A stretch of 64,000 nt of DNA, taken from positions 1 through 64,000 of the forward strand of contig CAYMAS010000018.1 of NCBI GenBank assembly GCA_964388485.1, read 5' to 3'. A program made the translations under genes and the position numbers. Every line of letters begins with the position of its first letter. Position 1 is the first letter of the stretch. Shown piece by piece: positions 40,936 through 50,481 of this stretch. Source of the stretch: JBCDKH01 sp964388485. GTDB taxonomy: Bacteria > Planctomycetota > Phycisphaerae > Tepidisphaerales > Tepidisphaeraceae. The notes below the pieces were generated by a model, which was not told the origin of the DNA, did not search any database, and saw only the letters and a program-made list of their open reading frames with translations.

Positions 40936-43074
40936 TCAGAGCCCGACGCGTCGGGTGTAGAGCAGCCATTCGACCATCAGCACCCCGATTGACGCGGCAA
41001 CGAGGTACCACCACCACTCGATTTGCGTCGTCTGCTCCGCTGCCTCCCCATGGGCGACAATGGCGGCGGCGTCGAGTTTGGCGAGGTTGCCGGGATCGGT
41101 CGGTGCCGTCAGCAGGTTGCTCTCGGTCTCGTCAAGCAGGCTGACGGCTAGCTGTTCGAAGTTGCTCACGGGCGGGTCGGTGCGGTACAGGCCGACGCGG
41201 TCGACCGGCCCGAGGGTGAGCGTTCCGGCGTCGCTGACGCGGCTGGTCAACGTTTGGTCGGCACCGACGAGCCGCACCTCGTCGTCCGCTGACAAGTTGC
41301 TTCGCGAGACGGCCGGCGCGGGCACGGTGATGATGTCGCCCGGTCGAACCGACTCCCGCGCCCGGACCTCGCCAAGGCCCGCGAGGTACTCGAACATCTG
41401 GTAGCCGAAGACCGGATAGGACCGCCGCGTCGGCCAATTGCTCTGGGCCAGATCGAACGTGAGAATCAGGTTTGTCCGCCGGCCTCGCTCTTCGAGCAAC
41501 ATCATCGGCCCGTCGACGCCCTCCATCAGCAGGTCCACACCCAGTGGCACGGTGACGAGCCGACCCTCGGCGACGAAGACCTCGTTGAGGTTCAAGCCGC
41601 GGAGCATCGGGTGGTCCCGCTCCCAGTCCAGCACTGTACTGGCCTCATAGAACGTCGCCACGCCGTCGCCGCTGGTGACTGGCCTGACCGCTGTCGCGTC
41701 GGCGGGCGGCAGCGCTCCGCTGAAGACGAACGTGCCGGCATCAGGCAGGCGGCTCGGCGTGTGGTTGTCGAACAGCGTGACGTCGAAGTCCTCCGCCTCG
41801 CCGCTGGCGAGCAGTTCCTCGTATTCGCTTGGCGTGACGAAGCGGGGCTCGTCCAGCCCCTGCGTCTCGACCAGAAGCCGCAGCCAGAAGTTGGTCCGCA
41901 GCACGACCAATGCCTTCACCGGCTCTGGCGGCGGAACCACGACGTAGGCCACGTTGTCCGCCGCCAGGGCATCTTCACGATCAGCCAGCGTGCCGTCCTC
42001 GACGAGCTCGAATCGAACCGCCGCCGCCCGCGGCAGGCTGAGGCGGACGTCGATTGCCTCGCGACGCTCCGTCTCGCCGAGGCGACGCTCGATCGCTTGC
42101 ACTGCCGCCGGATCAGCCACCCGCAGCGTCTCGAGGTACGTCTCGTCCGTCCACCGGTGCGGCGGCAACGTCACGCGGATCGGCCCGCTCGCGACGGGCG
42201 AGAAGTCGAGCGGCTCGTCGGTCGGCGCGTCCGGCAGCGGGGCGACGCTAACGCGGACCGCCGCGGTCACGGGTTCCGGGCCGCTGTTGATGACGCGAGC
42301 AAAAGCCTGTGCCTCAGAGCGATCTTCGAAGGTGCGACGCACGCTGGCTGCGACGATGCCGACGTTGTCGGCGTCGGTGGTGCCGATTCGCTCGTAGTGC
42401 ATGACGCCGCGGATCGACAAGTCAGTGGCGGCCATCGGAGCGACACGTCCGTCACTGAAGAGGAACACGTCTGCCGATTGCAGATCGCCCTCGCGAAGTC
42501 GCTCGTCGAGGAGGGACGAGCTGGCATTGGCCAATTCGTACGCCGCAGCCGGATCCGTCACGCGATCCGTGATTGCGATCTCGTCAACCGCCGCTCGAAG
42601 CAGGCCGCGGTCCTGCGTGAAGGGTTGGAGCGGCACGGTGCCGTCGTCGTCGGAAAAGGCAACGATCATCGCCTCATCGCCGCGGCTCATGGTGCCGATG
42701 AGATCCTGTGCCCGCTCCTTGGCTTCGTCTAATCGCGTGCCGCCCTCGCCGTCCGTGCCGGCCATGCTGGCAGAGCGGTCGATGAGTAAAATTGACCGAC
42801 TGCCCGCGGCTTGAGCTCCTTCGGCGACCGGCCTGGCGATGGCGAGGATGAGCAGCAGAAGCAACAGAAGCTGCACGAAGAGCAACAGGTTGCGGCGGAG
42901 CTTCTGGAACGGGCTGTTGACCTGCAGATCCTGGATGCTCTTCTTCCACAGAAGCGTCGTCGGCACCGGTGCTGGCGAACGGCGGAGCTTGAGGAAGTAG
43001 AGCAACAGCAGCAGCGGAACCGCCACCGCGGCTGCGAGGGCGGCGGCGAGGGGGTTGAGCAGCTGCGGCAGCAT
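40936..43074 (-). CDS. BatA-like membrane protein with von Willebrand factor A domain
   Basis: The 712-aa protein starts with the BatA N-terminal signature (LLLLLYFLKLRRSPAPVPTT and LLWKKSIQDLQVNSPFQKLR), with two TM segments within residues 1-85. A vWA domain follows, with the MIDAS motif DRSASMAG near residue 100. The long middle (300-650) is beta-rich and contains a glutamine-amidotransferase-like stretch (DVTLFDNHTPSRLPDAGTFV). One TM segment lies at the C-terminus (WWWYLVAASIGVLMVEWLLY). Such proteins work with MoxR AAA ATPases and DUF58 proteins; a DUF58 gene is nearby, MoxR is not. Confidence 0.88.
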   Translation of the reverse strand: MLPQLLNPLAAALAAAVAVPLLLLLYFLKLRRSPAPVPTTLLWKKSIQDLQVNSPFQKLRRNLLLFVQLLLLLLLILAIARPVAEGAQAAGSRSILLIDRSASMAGTDGEGGTRLDEAKERAQDLIGTMSRGDEAMIVAFSDDDGTVPLQPFTQDRGLLRAAVDEIAITDRVTDPAAAYELANASSSLLDERLREGDLQSADVFLFSDGRVAPMAATDLSIRGVMHYERIGTTDADNVGIVAASVRRTFEDRSEAQAFARVINSGPEPVTAAVRVSVAPLPDAPTDEPLDFSPVASGPIRVTLPPHRWTDETYLETLRVADPAAVQAIERRLGETERREAIDVRLSLPRAAAVRFELVEDGTLADREDALAADNVAYVVVPPPEPVKALVVLRTNFWLRLLVETQGLDEPRFVTPSEYEELLASGEAEDFDVTLFDNHTPSRLPDAGTFVFSGALPPADATAVRPVTSGDGVATFYEASTVLDWERDHPMLRGLNLNEVFVAEGRLVTVPLGVDLLMEGVDGPMMLLEERGRRTNLILTFDLAQSNWPTRRSYPVFGYQMFEYLAGLGEVRARESVRPGDIITVPAPAVSRSNLSADDEVRLVGADQTLTSRVSDAGTLTLGPVDRVGLYRTDPPVSNFEQLAVSLLDETESNLLTAPTDPGNLAKLDAAAIVAHGEAAEQTTQIEWWWYLVAASIGVLMVEWLLYTRRVGL

Positions 43075-43106
43075 CGGAAGGCGAGTCTAACGAACGCACC
43101 CACAGA

Positions 43107-44198
43107 TCAACCAGCGGTCGCAGTGACGTACAAGATCAGCAACGCGTAACCGAGTAAGGCGGCCGCCACCAGAGGCGTCAGCCAGATTCTACTATGAGCC
43201 AAGTGTCGAACGGCCCAGGCTGCGAGAATGCTCCCGGGGATCATTGCCGGCAGGACATAGTCAATTCTCTGGCCCTTCGACAGAGTCGGCACGAGCAGTG
43301 CGAGAATCAGCCATGTTACCACCGGCACCATTGGATGATGCCACGCGACGCGGCGGCGAACGACGCGAGACCCTCCGATGATCATCGCGAGAAGCATGAG
43401 CCAGATCCAGGGCCCGTTCTTGCTCGTGAACCAGAGGAGCGTGGACCACCACGGCGATACGTGGCCCTCCGGCGCTGCCGTGGTGATGCGGCCGACAAGC
43501 TCGCGGTCGAGCAGTGTGCTCTGGACGTGGTCCGGGTCGATTCGCCACGCGAGAAGGAGCCACAGCGTCACCGGCAGCATCGCCAGCGGCAGGCCGAGGA
43601 GCGGCCGAAGCTTCTGGGGTCGCCGAGTGATGAGAGGCAAGGAAAGGCCGAAGCCGATGGCCGCCAATGCCATCGGGCCCTTCGTCAAGGTCGAGGCCGC
43701 GACCGTGATCCAGAAGACGATGGTCCATCGCCACGATCCGCCACGGGTGATCGTGGTCGCGGCAACAAAGGCCAGCGTTAACCATAATGCGTCGAGCATG
43801 TCGGGCCTGGCCCGTCGAGACAGGTCGAAGCCGAGCGGCGTGCAGAGCCAGAACGTTCCCGCCAGCAGCGCGATCGGCAGACACACGCCGATCGACCGCA
43901 TCCACCAGACGACGATGCCGACGATGCCTACGGCCGCCACGAGGCTCGGCAGCCGAAGCGTCAGCGCCGACGCGCCGCCCGTCACGACCACCGGCACGAC
44001 GCCGATCCAGTTGACCATCGGCGGCTTCGTAGCCGGCTGCCCCTCGTGATCCCGCGGCAGAATCCAGCTGCCGCCGCTGGCGAGGTCGAGCGTGTAGCCG
44101 ATGGTCTTGGGCTGGTCGCGTGTCGTCAGGTCCGCGGGAAGTAGCACCGCCCCGACGAGCAGCGTCAGCAGCGGGAGAATCAGCAATAGCTTTCGCAA
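43107..44198 (-). CDS. Membrane glycosyltransferase, ArnT/PMT-like (GT39/GT83)
   Basis: The 363-aa protein has about nine hydrophobic segments. The first periplasmic loop holds TTRDQPKTIGYT with the catalytic-type Asp, followed by the typical KPPMVNWIGVVP. RRARPDMLDALWLTLAF is the second conserved block of the family. At 363 aa it is shorter than ArnT (about 550), lacking most of the soluble C-terminal domain. It would transfer a sugar from a polyprenyl phosphate to an unknown acceptor. It sits between the BatA-like and DUF58 genes on one strand, with short gaps. Confidence 0.82.
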   Translation of the reverse strand: MRKLLLILPLLTLLVGAVLLPADLTTRDQPKTIGYTLDLASGGSWILPRDHEGQPATKPPMVNWIGVVPVVVTGGASALTLRLPSLVAAVGIVGIVVWWMRSIGVCLPIALLAGTFWLCTPLGFDLSRRARPDMLDALWLTLAFVAATTITRGGSWRWTIVFWITVAASTLTKGPMALAAIGFGLSLPLITRRPQKLRPLLGLPLAMLPVTLWLLLAWRIDPDHVQSTLLDRELVGRITTAAPEGHVSPWWSTLLWFTSKNGPWIWLMLLAMIIGGSRVVRRRVAWHHPMVPVVTWLILALLVPTLSKGQRIDYVLPAMIPGSILAAWAVRHLAHSRIWLTPLVAAALLGYALLILYVTATAG

Positions 44199-44218
44199 AG
44201 CTTCACAAGCAGGACAAG

Positions 44219-45148
44219 CTACCGCAGCAACCCGCGACGGCGTAGCTGGTTCAGGACGAGTTCGTCGAAGCTCTCGCTCGTGTCCGCCAGCACATACGAA
44301 CCGCCGCGACGTGTGACGAAGTCGCGGAGGCCGTTGCAGTAAGCGTTGAGATTCGCCTTGTACTTCTTGATCAGCGGCCCGCTCATGCTGACTTCGGCAT
44401 CATCCTCGTCCTCGAGGTCGATGAGCTTCAGGTCGCCGCGAAACTCCGGGTTGAGCTCTTGAGGACTCAGGACCTGCACGGCGAACACGTCGTATCGGCC
44501 GCTGAGTAGGTAACGCAGACCCGGCTCGTAACCCTCCTTGTCGTAGAAGTCGCCGAGCACGACTACGACACCACGCGATCGGTTGCGAAGGGCAAAGGTC
44601 TTGCAGGCGGCTTCGAGGCTGGTGCCCGAGTCCGGCTTGAGTTTGTCCAGAAAGTCGAGCAACCGCGGCACGTTCCGACGCCCTCGAAGCCCGCCTGTGT
44701 CGCTCACGACACTGTCCGCGTAAGCGGTAACGCTCACACGGTTGTAGTTGACGAGCCCGACGTACCCGAGGGCCGCGGCAACCTGCCGCATGAAGCGGAA
44801 CTTGTGCGGCTTGCCGTAGTTGGCACTCTTGCTCGCATCGACCAGGACGTGCAGTGCCAAGTCCTCTTCTTCGAGGAACAGCTTGAGAAACAGCTTGTCG
44901 AGACGTGCGTAGGCATTCCAGTCGATGAACCGCAAGTCGTCGCCCGGCACGTAGTTGCGGAAGTCGGCAAACTCGACGCTCTGGCCTCGGCGCTTGCTGC
45001 GACGTTCTCCCTTCATCTTGCCCTGAAGGATCTTGCGGCTGGCGACGTCGAGCCGGTCGAGTTTGGCGAGGAACTCCGGGTCGAGGCGAAGCGGTGCATC
45101 GTCAGGTACGGCGTCGCGAGCGGGTGCGGGTGCGGCCGGAGAGCTCAT
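44219..45148 (-). CDS. DUF58 domain protein
   Basis: The 309-aa protein has the DUF58 core: GQSVEFADFRNYVPGDDLRF, IDWNAYARLDKLFLKLF and the vWA-like LALHVLVDASKSANYG. GVVVVLGDFYDKEGYEPGLR is the next block. No TM is seen. DUF58 proteins accompany MoxR ATPases and BatA proteins in envelope stress or complex assembly systems. Here a BatA-like gene is 1.1 kb downstream on the same strand. The MoxR partner is absent from the window. Confidence 0.9.
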   Translation of the reverse strand: MSSPAAPAPARDAVPDDAPLRLDPEFLAKLDRLDVASRKILQGKMKGERRSKRRGQSVEFADFRNYVPGDDLRFIDWNAYARLDKLFLKLFLEEEDLALHVLVDASKSANYGKPHKFRFMRQVAAALGYVGLVNYNRVSVTAYADSVVSDTGGLRGRRNVPRLLDFLDKLKPDSGTSLEAACKTFALRNRSRGVVVVLGDFYDKEGYEPGLRYLLSGRYDVFAVQVLSPQELNPEFRGDLKLIDLEDEDDAEVSMSGPLIKKYKANLNAYCNGLRDFVTRRGGSYVLADTSESFDELVLNQLRRRGLLR

Positions 45149-45167
45149 GGCTAAGAGCGTAACAAGA

Positions 45168-46085
45168 TCACCATTCGCCTGTTGCCGCGAGGACGTCGGC
45201 TGCAGCGTGCTTCGGCTTCCACTCCGTTGCGGCTTTGATCGCCGCGTTGCTGAACAGGCACCGATCTACCGGCCAATCCGCAGGGAGGTCTGCTTCCGGA
45301 TACGAGGTTCGAACGCATTCCAAGTAATCGTCTTCTTTCGTTACGAGCGGATTGTCCGCGGCCACGTTGAACGCGGCGAAGGAATCGTCTGCTGCGTCAG
45401 CCCACGGTGGTGCCAGACCCGACCAGGTCGTCGTCGACAAAATGGCCGCCGCCGCATCTTCGCTCGACAACCATGCCCCAAGCTCAGCGGCACCCAAGTG
45501 GCCGGATCGCTGGTGCCAGCTGAGGATGCGACGATGTCGGCTCAGGCTGTTGGTCGCGGGCAGACGAAGCGCAACGGCATGTTGTTGAGACCGCTTTGAC
45601 AACGCGGCAAGGAACATCTCGGCGGCAACTTTCTGAGCCCCATAACTCGTCCACGGACGCAGCGGCTCGTTCTCGTCCAGCGGCCACCGCACCGGCAGCG
45701 GCGGGGGCCCGAAGTCGTATGCCCCGAATTGGCCGTAGACCTGGCAGGAACTGACGTAGGTGACGCGGCGAATCTTCAGCTCGGCTACGGTCAGCAGCAG
45801 TGTGCCCGTCGCGGCGGCATTGAGCGAGTAGACCTGATTTTCTGCCGCAGCGCGGTGGTGATTGAGTTCGCCGAGATGAGCAACGGCCTCGGTTCCAAAG
45901 GCTTCGAGTCGTGGCTCGAGCAGGTCACGACGCGACAGGTCCGTGAGCAGGAAATCGGCACCATGATCTCGATCACCCTGCGGCCGCTGCAGATCTAAGC
46001 CAAGCACCTCGTGCCCGGCCTCTTGAGCGGCTTTAACGACGTGGGCCCCGATCCTGCCGGCAGCGCCGGTGACTGCAATTCGCAT
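45168..46085 (-). CDS. NAD-dependent epimerase/dehydratase
   Basis: The 305-aa extended SDR starts at MRIAVTGAAGRIGAHV (46085), with the Rossmann motif TGAAGRIG. The catalytic Y-x3-K is SYGAQKVAAEMFL (about residue 149), with the Ser in TYVSSCQVYG. It probably modifies a nucleotide sugar. The context (a DUF58 gene downstream, tilS divergent) gives no pathway. An in-frame ATG at 46106 would add seven residues. Confidence 0.88.
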   Translation of the reverse strand: MRIAVTGAAGRIGAHVVKAAQEAGHEVLGLDLQRPQGDRDHGADFLLTDLSRRDLLEPRLEAFGTEAVAHLGELNHHRAAAENQVYSLNAAATGTLLLTVAELKIRRVTYVSSCQVYGQFGAYDFGPPPLPVRWPLDENEPLRPWTSYGAQKVAAEMFLAALSKRSQQHAVALRLPATNSLSRHRRILSWHQRSGHLGAAELGAWLSSEDAAAAILSTTTWSGLAPPWADAADDSFAAFNVAADNPLVTKEDDYLECVRTSYPEADLPADWPVDRCLFSNAAIKAATEWKPKHAAADVLAATGEW

Positions 46086-46138
46086 GAATGCGACCTTAGC
46101 CGGCATCAGGTTCTGCAGGAGCCTTCTAAGCTGTTGCC

Positions 46139-47071
46139 ATGGGTGACGTGCTGAGGGCTGTTCGCACGTTGCCGGCCGGCCGGTTTCTGATTGGCTTCAG
46201 CGGCGGGGCCGACAGCACCGCGTTGTTGCACGCGATGAAGCTGACTGTGCCGCGTCAGCTAGCCGCGGCCGTGCACATCGATCATGCGGCCCGACCGGAA
46301 TCCGCTCGCGAAGCCCAACGGGTCTCAGCGGTCTGCAGAACGCTCGGCGTCGACTGTCGGCATGCTCGACTTTCGCCAGGCGGCGACGAGACGCGTTGGC
46401 GACAGGATCGGCTGGACGTCTTTCGGAAGGCGGTTGGCCAAACTCGTGCCGATGGCGTCGTACTCGCTCATCACGCTGACGACCTCGCGGAGACCGTAGC
46501 TATGCGGCTCATTCGCAATCGCTCGATGTTCGGTCTGTCGCCGATGCGCTCCGACGCGACGACGGGCAGCTTGCGGGTTCTTCGGCCGATGCTGGGTTTG
46601 CCAAAGCGGGCGATTCTCGACTTTCTCGAGCGCCGCGGACTCGTCTGGTGCGAAGACGCCAGCAACAACCGACCGGTGACGCTTCGCAACCGAATGAGGC
46701 ATCTGCTCCGTCAGCGTCCCGCTCTTGCCGAGGCACTGCATGATGTGGCGAAACGATGTGAGGTGGTCGAACGTCTTGTCGGTGCTCATGCCGAGCACTG
46801 GAAAATACTACCGGAGACGCTTCACCGGCAGACGCTGCTCGAGCAACGATCAGCGCGGGATTGGCTGCGTGGGCGTCATCTCGCGACCGCTGACATCAAC
46901 GCTACCACCGTTGATCGCCTTTTGAAGGTGCTCGCTGATCCGACACCCCGGTCGATTCATCTGCCCGGGAGCCTTCGCGTCCGACGTCGAGGGCGCAGTG
47001 CAGGAGGCGTCGTGGAGGTATCGCGCCTCGAGAGGCCGCGCGACGCGGCTACTCCGCCGGTTCGATCGTGA
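46139..47071 (+). CDS. tilS: tRNA(Ile)-lysidine synthase
   Basis: The 310-aa PP-loop ATPase attaches lysine to the wobble C34 of tRNA-Ile(CAU), changing its reading to AUA. The P-loop SGGADSTALL is at about residue 21. The other family blocks are VHIDHAARPESAREA, VVLAHHADDLAETVAMRL and LRPMLGLPKRAILDFLE, then EDASNNRPVTLRNRMRH. It is a short form, with only a small C-terminal domain. Its 3' end overlaps the convergent clpS by 23 bp. Confidence 0.92.
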   Translation: MGDVLRAVRTLPAGRFLIGFSGGADSTALLHAMKLTVPRQLAAAVHIDHAARPESAREAQRVSAVCRTLGVDCRHARLSPGGDETRWRQDRLDVFRKAVGQTRADGVVLAHHADDLAETVAMRLIRNRSMFGLSPMRSDATTGSLRVLRPMLGLPKRAILDFLERRGLVWCEDASNNRPVTLRNRMRHLLRQRPALAEALHDVAKRCEVVERLVGAHAEHWKILPETLHRQTLLEQRSARDWLRGRHLATADINATTVDRLLKVLADPTPRSIHLPGSLRVRRRGRSAGGVVEVSRLERPRDAATPPVRS

Positions 47072-47420
47072 CCTTGAGCAGCTTGCTCTTGAACTGTTCG
47101 ACGTACAGCTCCGCTCGCTCCTTGTGCGTCACCAGAAGCAGGGCCAGCCCACGCTTGTGTGCTTCGATCGTCGCCCGGATTGCCGCCATCTCGTCGAGCG
47201 GCGTCAACTCCGCGACGGAGAGGATTACGTCCTGGAACGTGTTGACATCGTCGTTGTGCAGCAACACGCGATAAGGCGGAAGCTGGCCCGGACGCTTCGG
47301 CTTTTTGTGCGGCTTCCGCTTCTGCTGCGGCTTTGACGGCGGTTCGGCGACGGCAGTGCCGCTCGACGTGTCATCCGACCGTTCCTCTGTCATCAATAGC
47401 TCGCTGATAGCTGCTGACAT
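47049..47420 (-). CDS. clpS: ATP-dependent Clp protease adaptor ClpS
   Basis: The 123-aa protein delivers N-degron substrates to the ClpAP/ClpCP protease. The basic, Pro-rich N-terminal extension (KPQQKRKPHKKPKRPGQ) precedes the folded domain PPYRVLLHNDDVNTFQDVIL, with the Asn-Asp-Asp substrate-binding signature. AHKRGLALLLVTHKERAELY carries the conserved His. The end EQFKSKLLKVTIEPAE is typical. A second ATG ten codons in is possible. It overlaps tilS tail to tail. Confidence 0.95.
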   Translation of the reverse strand: MSAAISELLMTEERSDDTSSGTAVAEPPSKPQQKRKPHKKPKRPGQLPPYRVLLHNDDVNTFQDVILSVAELTPLDEMAAIRATIEAHKRGLALLLVTHKERAELYVEQFKSKLLKVTIEPAE

Positions 47421-47494
47421 GGCTCTGGCGTGAGCTTAACGCATGATCAGCTCACCCGTCGACGGTAATTTGACCCGCGTCAGGCGATCCGCCG

Positions 47495-48775
47495 CTATTT
47501 CTGGACGTGCCGCTCGGCAGAACCCGTGAAAAGCTGCCGCGGCCGGTAGATTTTGCCCGCCTGATCGCGAGTCTCCTTCCACTGCGCGATCCAACCAGGC
47601 ATGCGGCCGATGGCGAAGAGGACGGTAAACATGTCCGTCGGCACGCCCATCGCCCGCATGATGATGCCGCTGTAGAAGTCGACGTTCGGGTAAAGGTTTC
47701 GGCTGACAAAGTAGTCATCCTGCAATGCCACTTCTTCAAGCCGCTTGGCGATGGCCAGGAGCGGGTCGTCCTGCCGATCCAAGCTGGCCATGACCTTCTC
47801 CGCCTGCTGCTTGAGAATGCGGGCACGCGGGTCGTAGTTCTTGTAAACCGGGTGGCCGAAACCGAAGAGGCGGTACTTCTTGGCCTTGACCCCCTCAAGG
47901 AACGAGTCGGGGTCGATGTCCGGATCCTCATGAATCTGCTGCAGCTGATTCATGATCTCCACGTTGGCCCCACCGTGCAGCGGCCCCCACAGGGCACACA
48001 CCGCCGCGGCACAGCTGGCGAACAGGTTCGCGTGGCTTGATCCGACCATCCGACACGTGCTCGCGGAGCAGTTCTGCTCGTGATCAGCGTGGAGGAGGAA
48101 GATCAGGTCCAACGCTTTGGCCATCGCTGGGTTGAACCTGTCTGCCCCGAACTTCATCTTGAGGAAGTTGGTCGTGTAGTCGACGCTCGGGTCGCTCTTG
48201 ACGTGCGACAGCTTCCCCTCGCGGTGCCGATAGACCGCGGCGGCGAGGGTGGCGACTTTGCCGATAAGCTTGGCACTGGTGAGTTCGAAGTGTGACTCGT
48301 AGTCGTCGTCCATCACCTCCGGGTGGTAACCGCAAAGCCCGTTGATGCACGCCGAAAGCATCGCCATGGGCGAGGCTTCCGGTGGAAATCCATCGAGGAT
48401 GGAGAGGATGCGGTTGAAGACGTCGGAATGGTCGCCGATCAGGCTCTCGAACTCGTTAAGTCGCTTCTCGTCCGGCAGTTCACCGTGGACGAGCAGGTGC
48501 GTCACCTCCAGGAACGAGCAGTGGTCCGCCAGCTCCTCAATCGGGTAGCCGCGGTAGCGGAGAATGCCTTCTTCAGGGTTGATGAAGGTGATGTCGCTCG
48601 TGCAGGAGCCGGTGTTGCGGTAGCCAGGGTCGAGCGTGATGAAGCCGGAAGCGGATCGAAGTTTCGTCACATCGAGGGCTTGCTCACCCTCGGTGCCGAT
48701 ATGAACGGGGAGGTCGTGCTGCGTTCCGTCCGGTAGGGTAAGCTTGGCTACGGCGTCTGAAGAAGCGGCTGGCAT
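47495..48775 (-). CDS. gltA: Citrate synthase
   Basis: The 426-aa enzyme joins acetyl-CoA and oxaloacetate at the entry of the TCA cycle. The catalytic residues are visible: His in LLHADHEQNCSAST, His in ALWGPLHGGANVE and Asp in YPNVDFYSGIIM. FGFGHPVYKNYDPRA is another conserved block. An N-terminal domain (CTSDITFINPEEGILRYRGY) makes it the Gram-negative-type hexameric form. It is monocistronic; a hairpin with GTCCGAC repeats lies upstream. Confidence 0.96.
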   Translation of the reverse strand: MPAASSDAVAKLTLPDGTQHDLPVHIGTEGEQALDVTKLRSASGFITLDPGYRNTGSCTSDITFINPEEGILRYRGYPIEELADHCSFLEVTHLLVHGELPDEKRLNEFESLIGDHSDVFNRILSILDGFPPEASPMAMLSACINGLCGYHPEVMDDDYESHFELTSAKLIGKVATLAAAVYRHREGKLSHVKSDPSVDYTTNFLKMKFGADRFNPAMAKALDLIFLLHADHEQNCSASTCRMVGSSHANLFASCAAAVCALWGPLHGGANVEIMNQLQQIHEDPDIDPDSFLEGVKAKKYRLFGFGHPVYKNYDPRARILKQQAEKVMASLDRQDDPLLAIAKRLEEVALQDDYFVSRNLYPNVDFYSGIIMRAMGVPTDMFTVLFAIGRMPGWIAQWKETRDQAGKIYRPRQLFTGSAERHVQK

Positions 48776-48839
48776 CGGCCGACACTAGCAAGGTCACTCC
48801 CAAGTCCGACAGATTCGCTGAACCACCGGCGGGCCGAAG

Positions 48840-48863
48840 CGTCCGACTTTGCAACGTCGGACG
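48840..48863. promoter_or_regulatory. Hairpin with GTCCGAC repeats between gltA and the membrane-protein gene
   Basis: CGTCCGAC (48840-48847) and GTCGGACG (48856-48863) form an 8-bp perfect stem with an 8-nt loop. Further GTCCGAC copies occur at about 48804 and 48865. It lies in the 205-bp divergent region between gltA and 48981, so it may be a regulatory site for either gene, or a small repeat. Confidence 0.4.
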
Positions 48864-48980
48864 GTCCGACTTCATGACTCAGGTGCAGAAGCCGAAGCGT
48901 TGTCGTAGACTGCCCGCGCCGACCGGCAGCGACGCCTCCAAGGCCATTGATGACCCTCGTCAGGCGGATTCCGAGCGATC

Positions 48981-50442
48981 ATGAGGCCCGATCATCCCGC
49001 TCTCGAGACGAAGGCCTTGCCGCGACGTCGGATGGGCGACCGTGTGGAGCGACGGGAGGAAACCACCAAGCCGCAGCGACGTGCAGGGGACGATCCGGGC
49101 GAAGCCGGTATGACGCCCTGGGTCGAGCGGCCGCAGCGGCGGGTGGCGACGTCACTCGGGCCTCGACCACTCGCTCAACCGCCAGAGCGTCGGATCGAGC
49201 AGCCGTCAAAAGCCGATCGGCCGGCGTCGAATTTCGTCCCACTGCCCCGGGTCTTCCCGACGTCAAGCGGCTGGTTGACCCTCGGCTTTCTGCCGGCCGT
49301 GTTGCTGCTCGCTGGCGTGGCGGGCGTCGGATATGCGTTGCTGCGNNNNNNNNNNCCCCGCCGATACAGCTTCCTGGGTGGTTCCGACTGCAATCGAGCC
49401 GTTTCGCCATCTCGCTGGACCAGTGGTGGCTGGAGTGCTGGTCTTGCTGGTTGCTGCGGCCACGTGGTCTTTGGCGGGCGGATTCGCCGCCTGCCTGGTG
49501 GCAGTGGCCACGACGTCGCTGCAGATCGGTACTCCGGCTGCCTTCGGGTACAGCGACCTCACGCTGATCGCGACGCTGTTTCTGACCCTTGCGTGGTGGC
49601 GGAGCGGAAACTGGCTGCTCGGCATCGCTGCAGGTGGTTCGTCAGCGTCGGGCCTTGGTCTCCAGCCGGATCTGGTGCACCTGCTCTGGCTCCCGCTCGT
49701 TGCCGCCGTCTGCGGCTGGTCGATGCGAAAGCCCCTCGTCAGCTTCGTGCGTGTCACGATGCCGGCAACGGGCTGGACCATGGTCGCGGCTGGTCTGCTC
49801 CTGTGGTTACACGACCCTCGCGATGCGAGGTTCGTGGCAGCTGGTTGGTGGCTTGAACTGAGTCGGTCGCCCGCGCCTGTACCGGCCGCGGAAGCAGCTC
49901 TCTTGGCCGCGGCGATCACGGGATGGTTGATGGTGGCATCTCGTTCCATCCGGGCTGCCTTCTTGCTGCTGCTGGGGGCGGCGATCGTCTGGTGGTCGCG
50001 GGGAGTTGTGGTGATGTGGCCGATCCTGCTGATCGCATCGAGCGGTATCGTCGGTGGGACTGCGACGGCGTCACGTGGGATCGTCTCGCGGCTGCTCTTG
50101 CCGTGGCTGGCAGGTTTGGCGACGGCACTTCTGGTGTTCGGCCTCGTCCGCAACCAGCCGGAAGTCTCGCCCGTAGATCTCGAGCGACTCGAATTCGCCC
50201 GCACGGTCGCCGAAATGGCCTCCGATCAACCGGTCGCCGCACCTCTCGATGACGCAGGATTGCGCGCCCTTCTCGTGCACCACGACGTCGAGGTCGTCGA
50301 GACAGACCCGGCTTTCGTCATTACCTCGCCGCTCCTCCAACGCCGGCACCTGCGGGAACTCGGTTTCGATGCCGGGCGCATCGACAGCGTTCTTAAGCAG
50401 CAGATCGACGGCCGACCGGTCGTCCTGCTGAGGACACCCTGA
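48981..50442 (+). CDS. Polytopic membrane protein, interrupted by an assembly gap
   Basis: The first part (48981-49345) encodes a basic, Pro/Arg-rich cytoplasmic segment of about 95 aa, followed by one TM (FLPAVLLLAGVAGVGYALL). After 10 N (49346-49355) the reading resumes in a different frame, reading PADTASWVVPTAIEPFRH, and continues with about six to seven TM segments to the TGA at 50440. The frame change is expected because the N count is arbitrary, so I treat this as one gene. The tail is a soluble domain (LRALLVHHDVEVVETDP). Overall it resembles a glycosyltransferase-type multi-TM protein, but no clear motif is left, because the diagnostic first loop falls in the gap. Confidence 0.6.
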
Positions 50443-50481
50443 CGACCGCTACAGGCGTTTCAGTGGCCTAGAACCCTCCGC

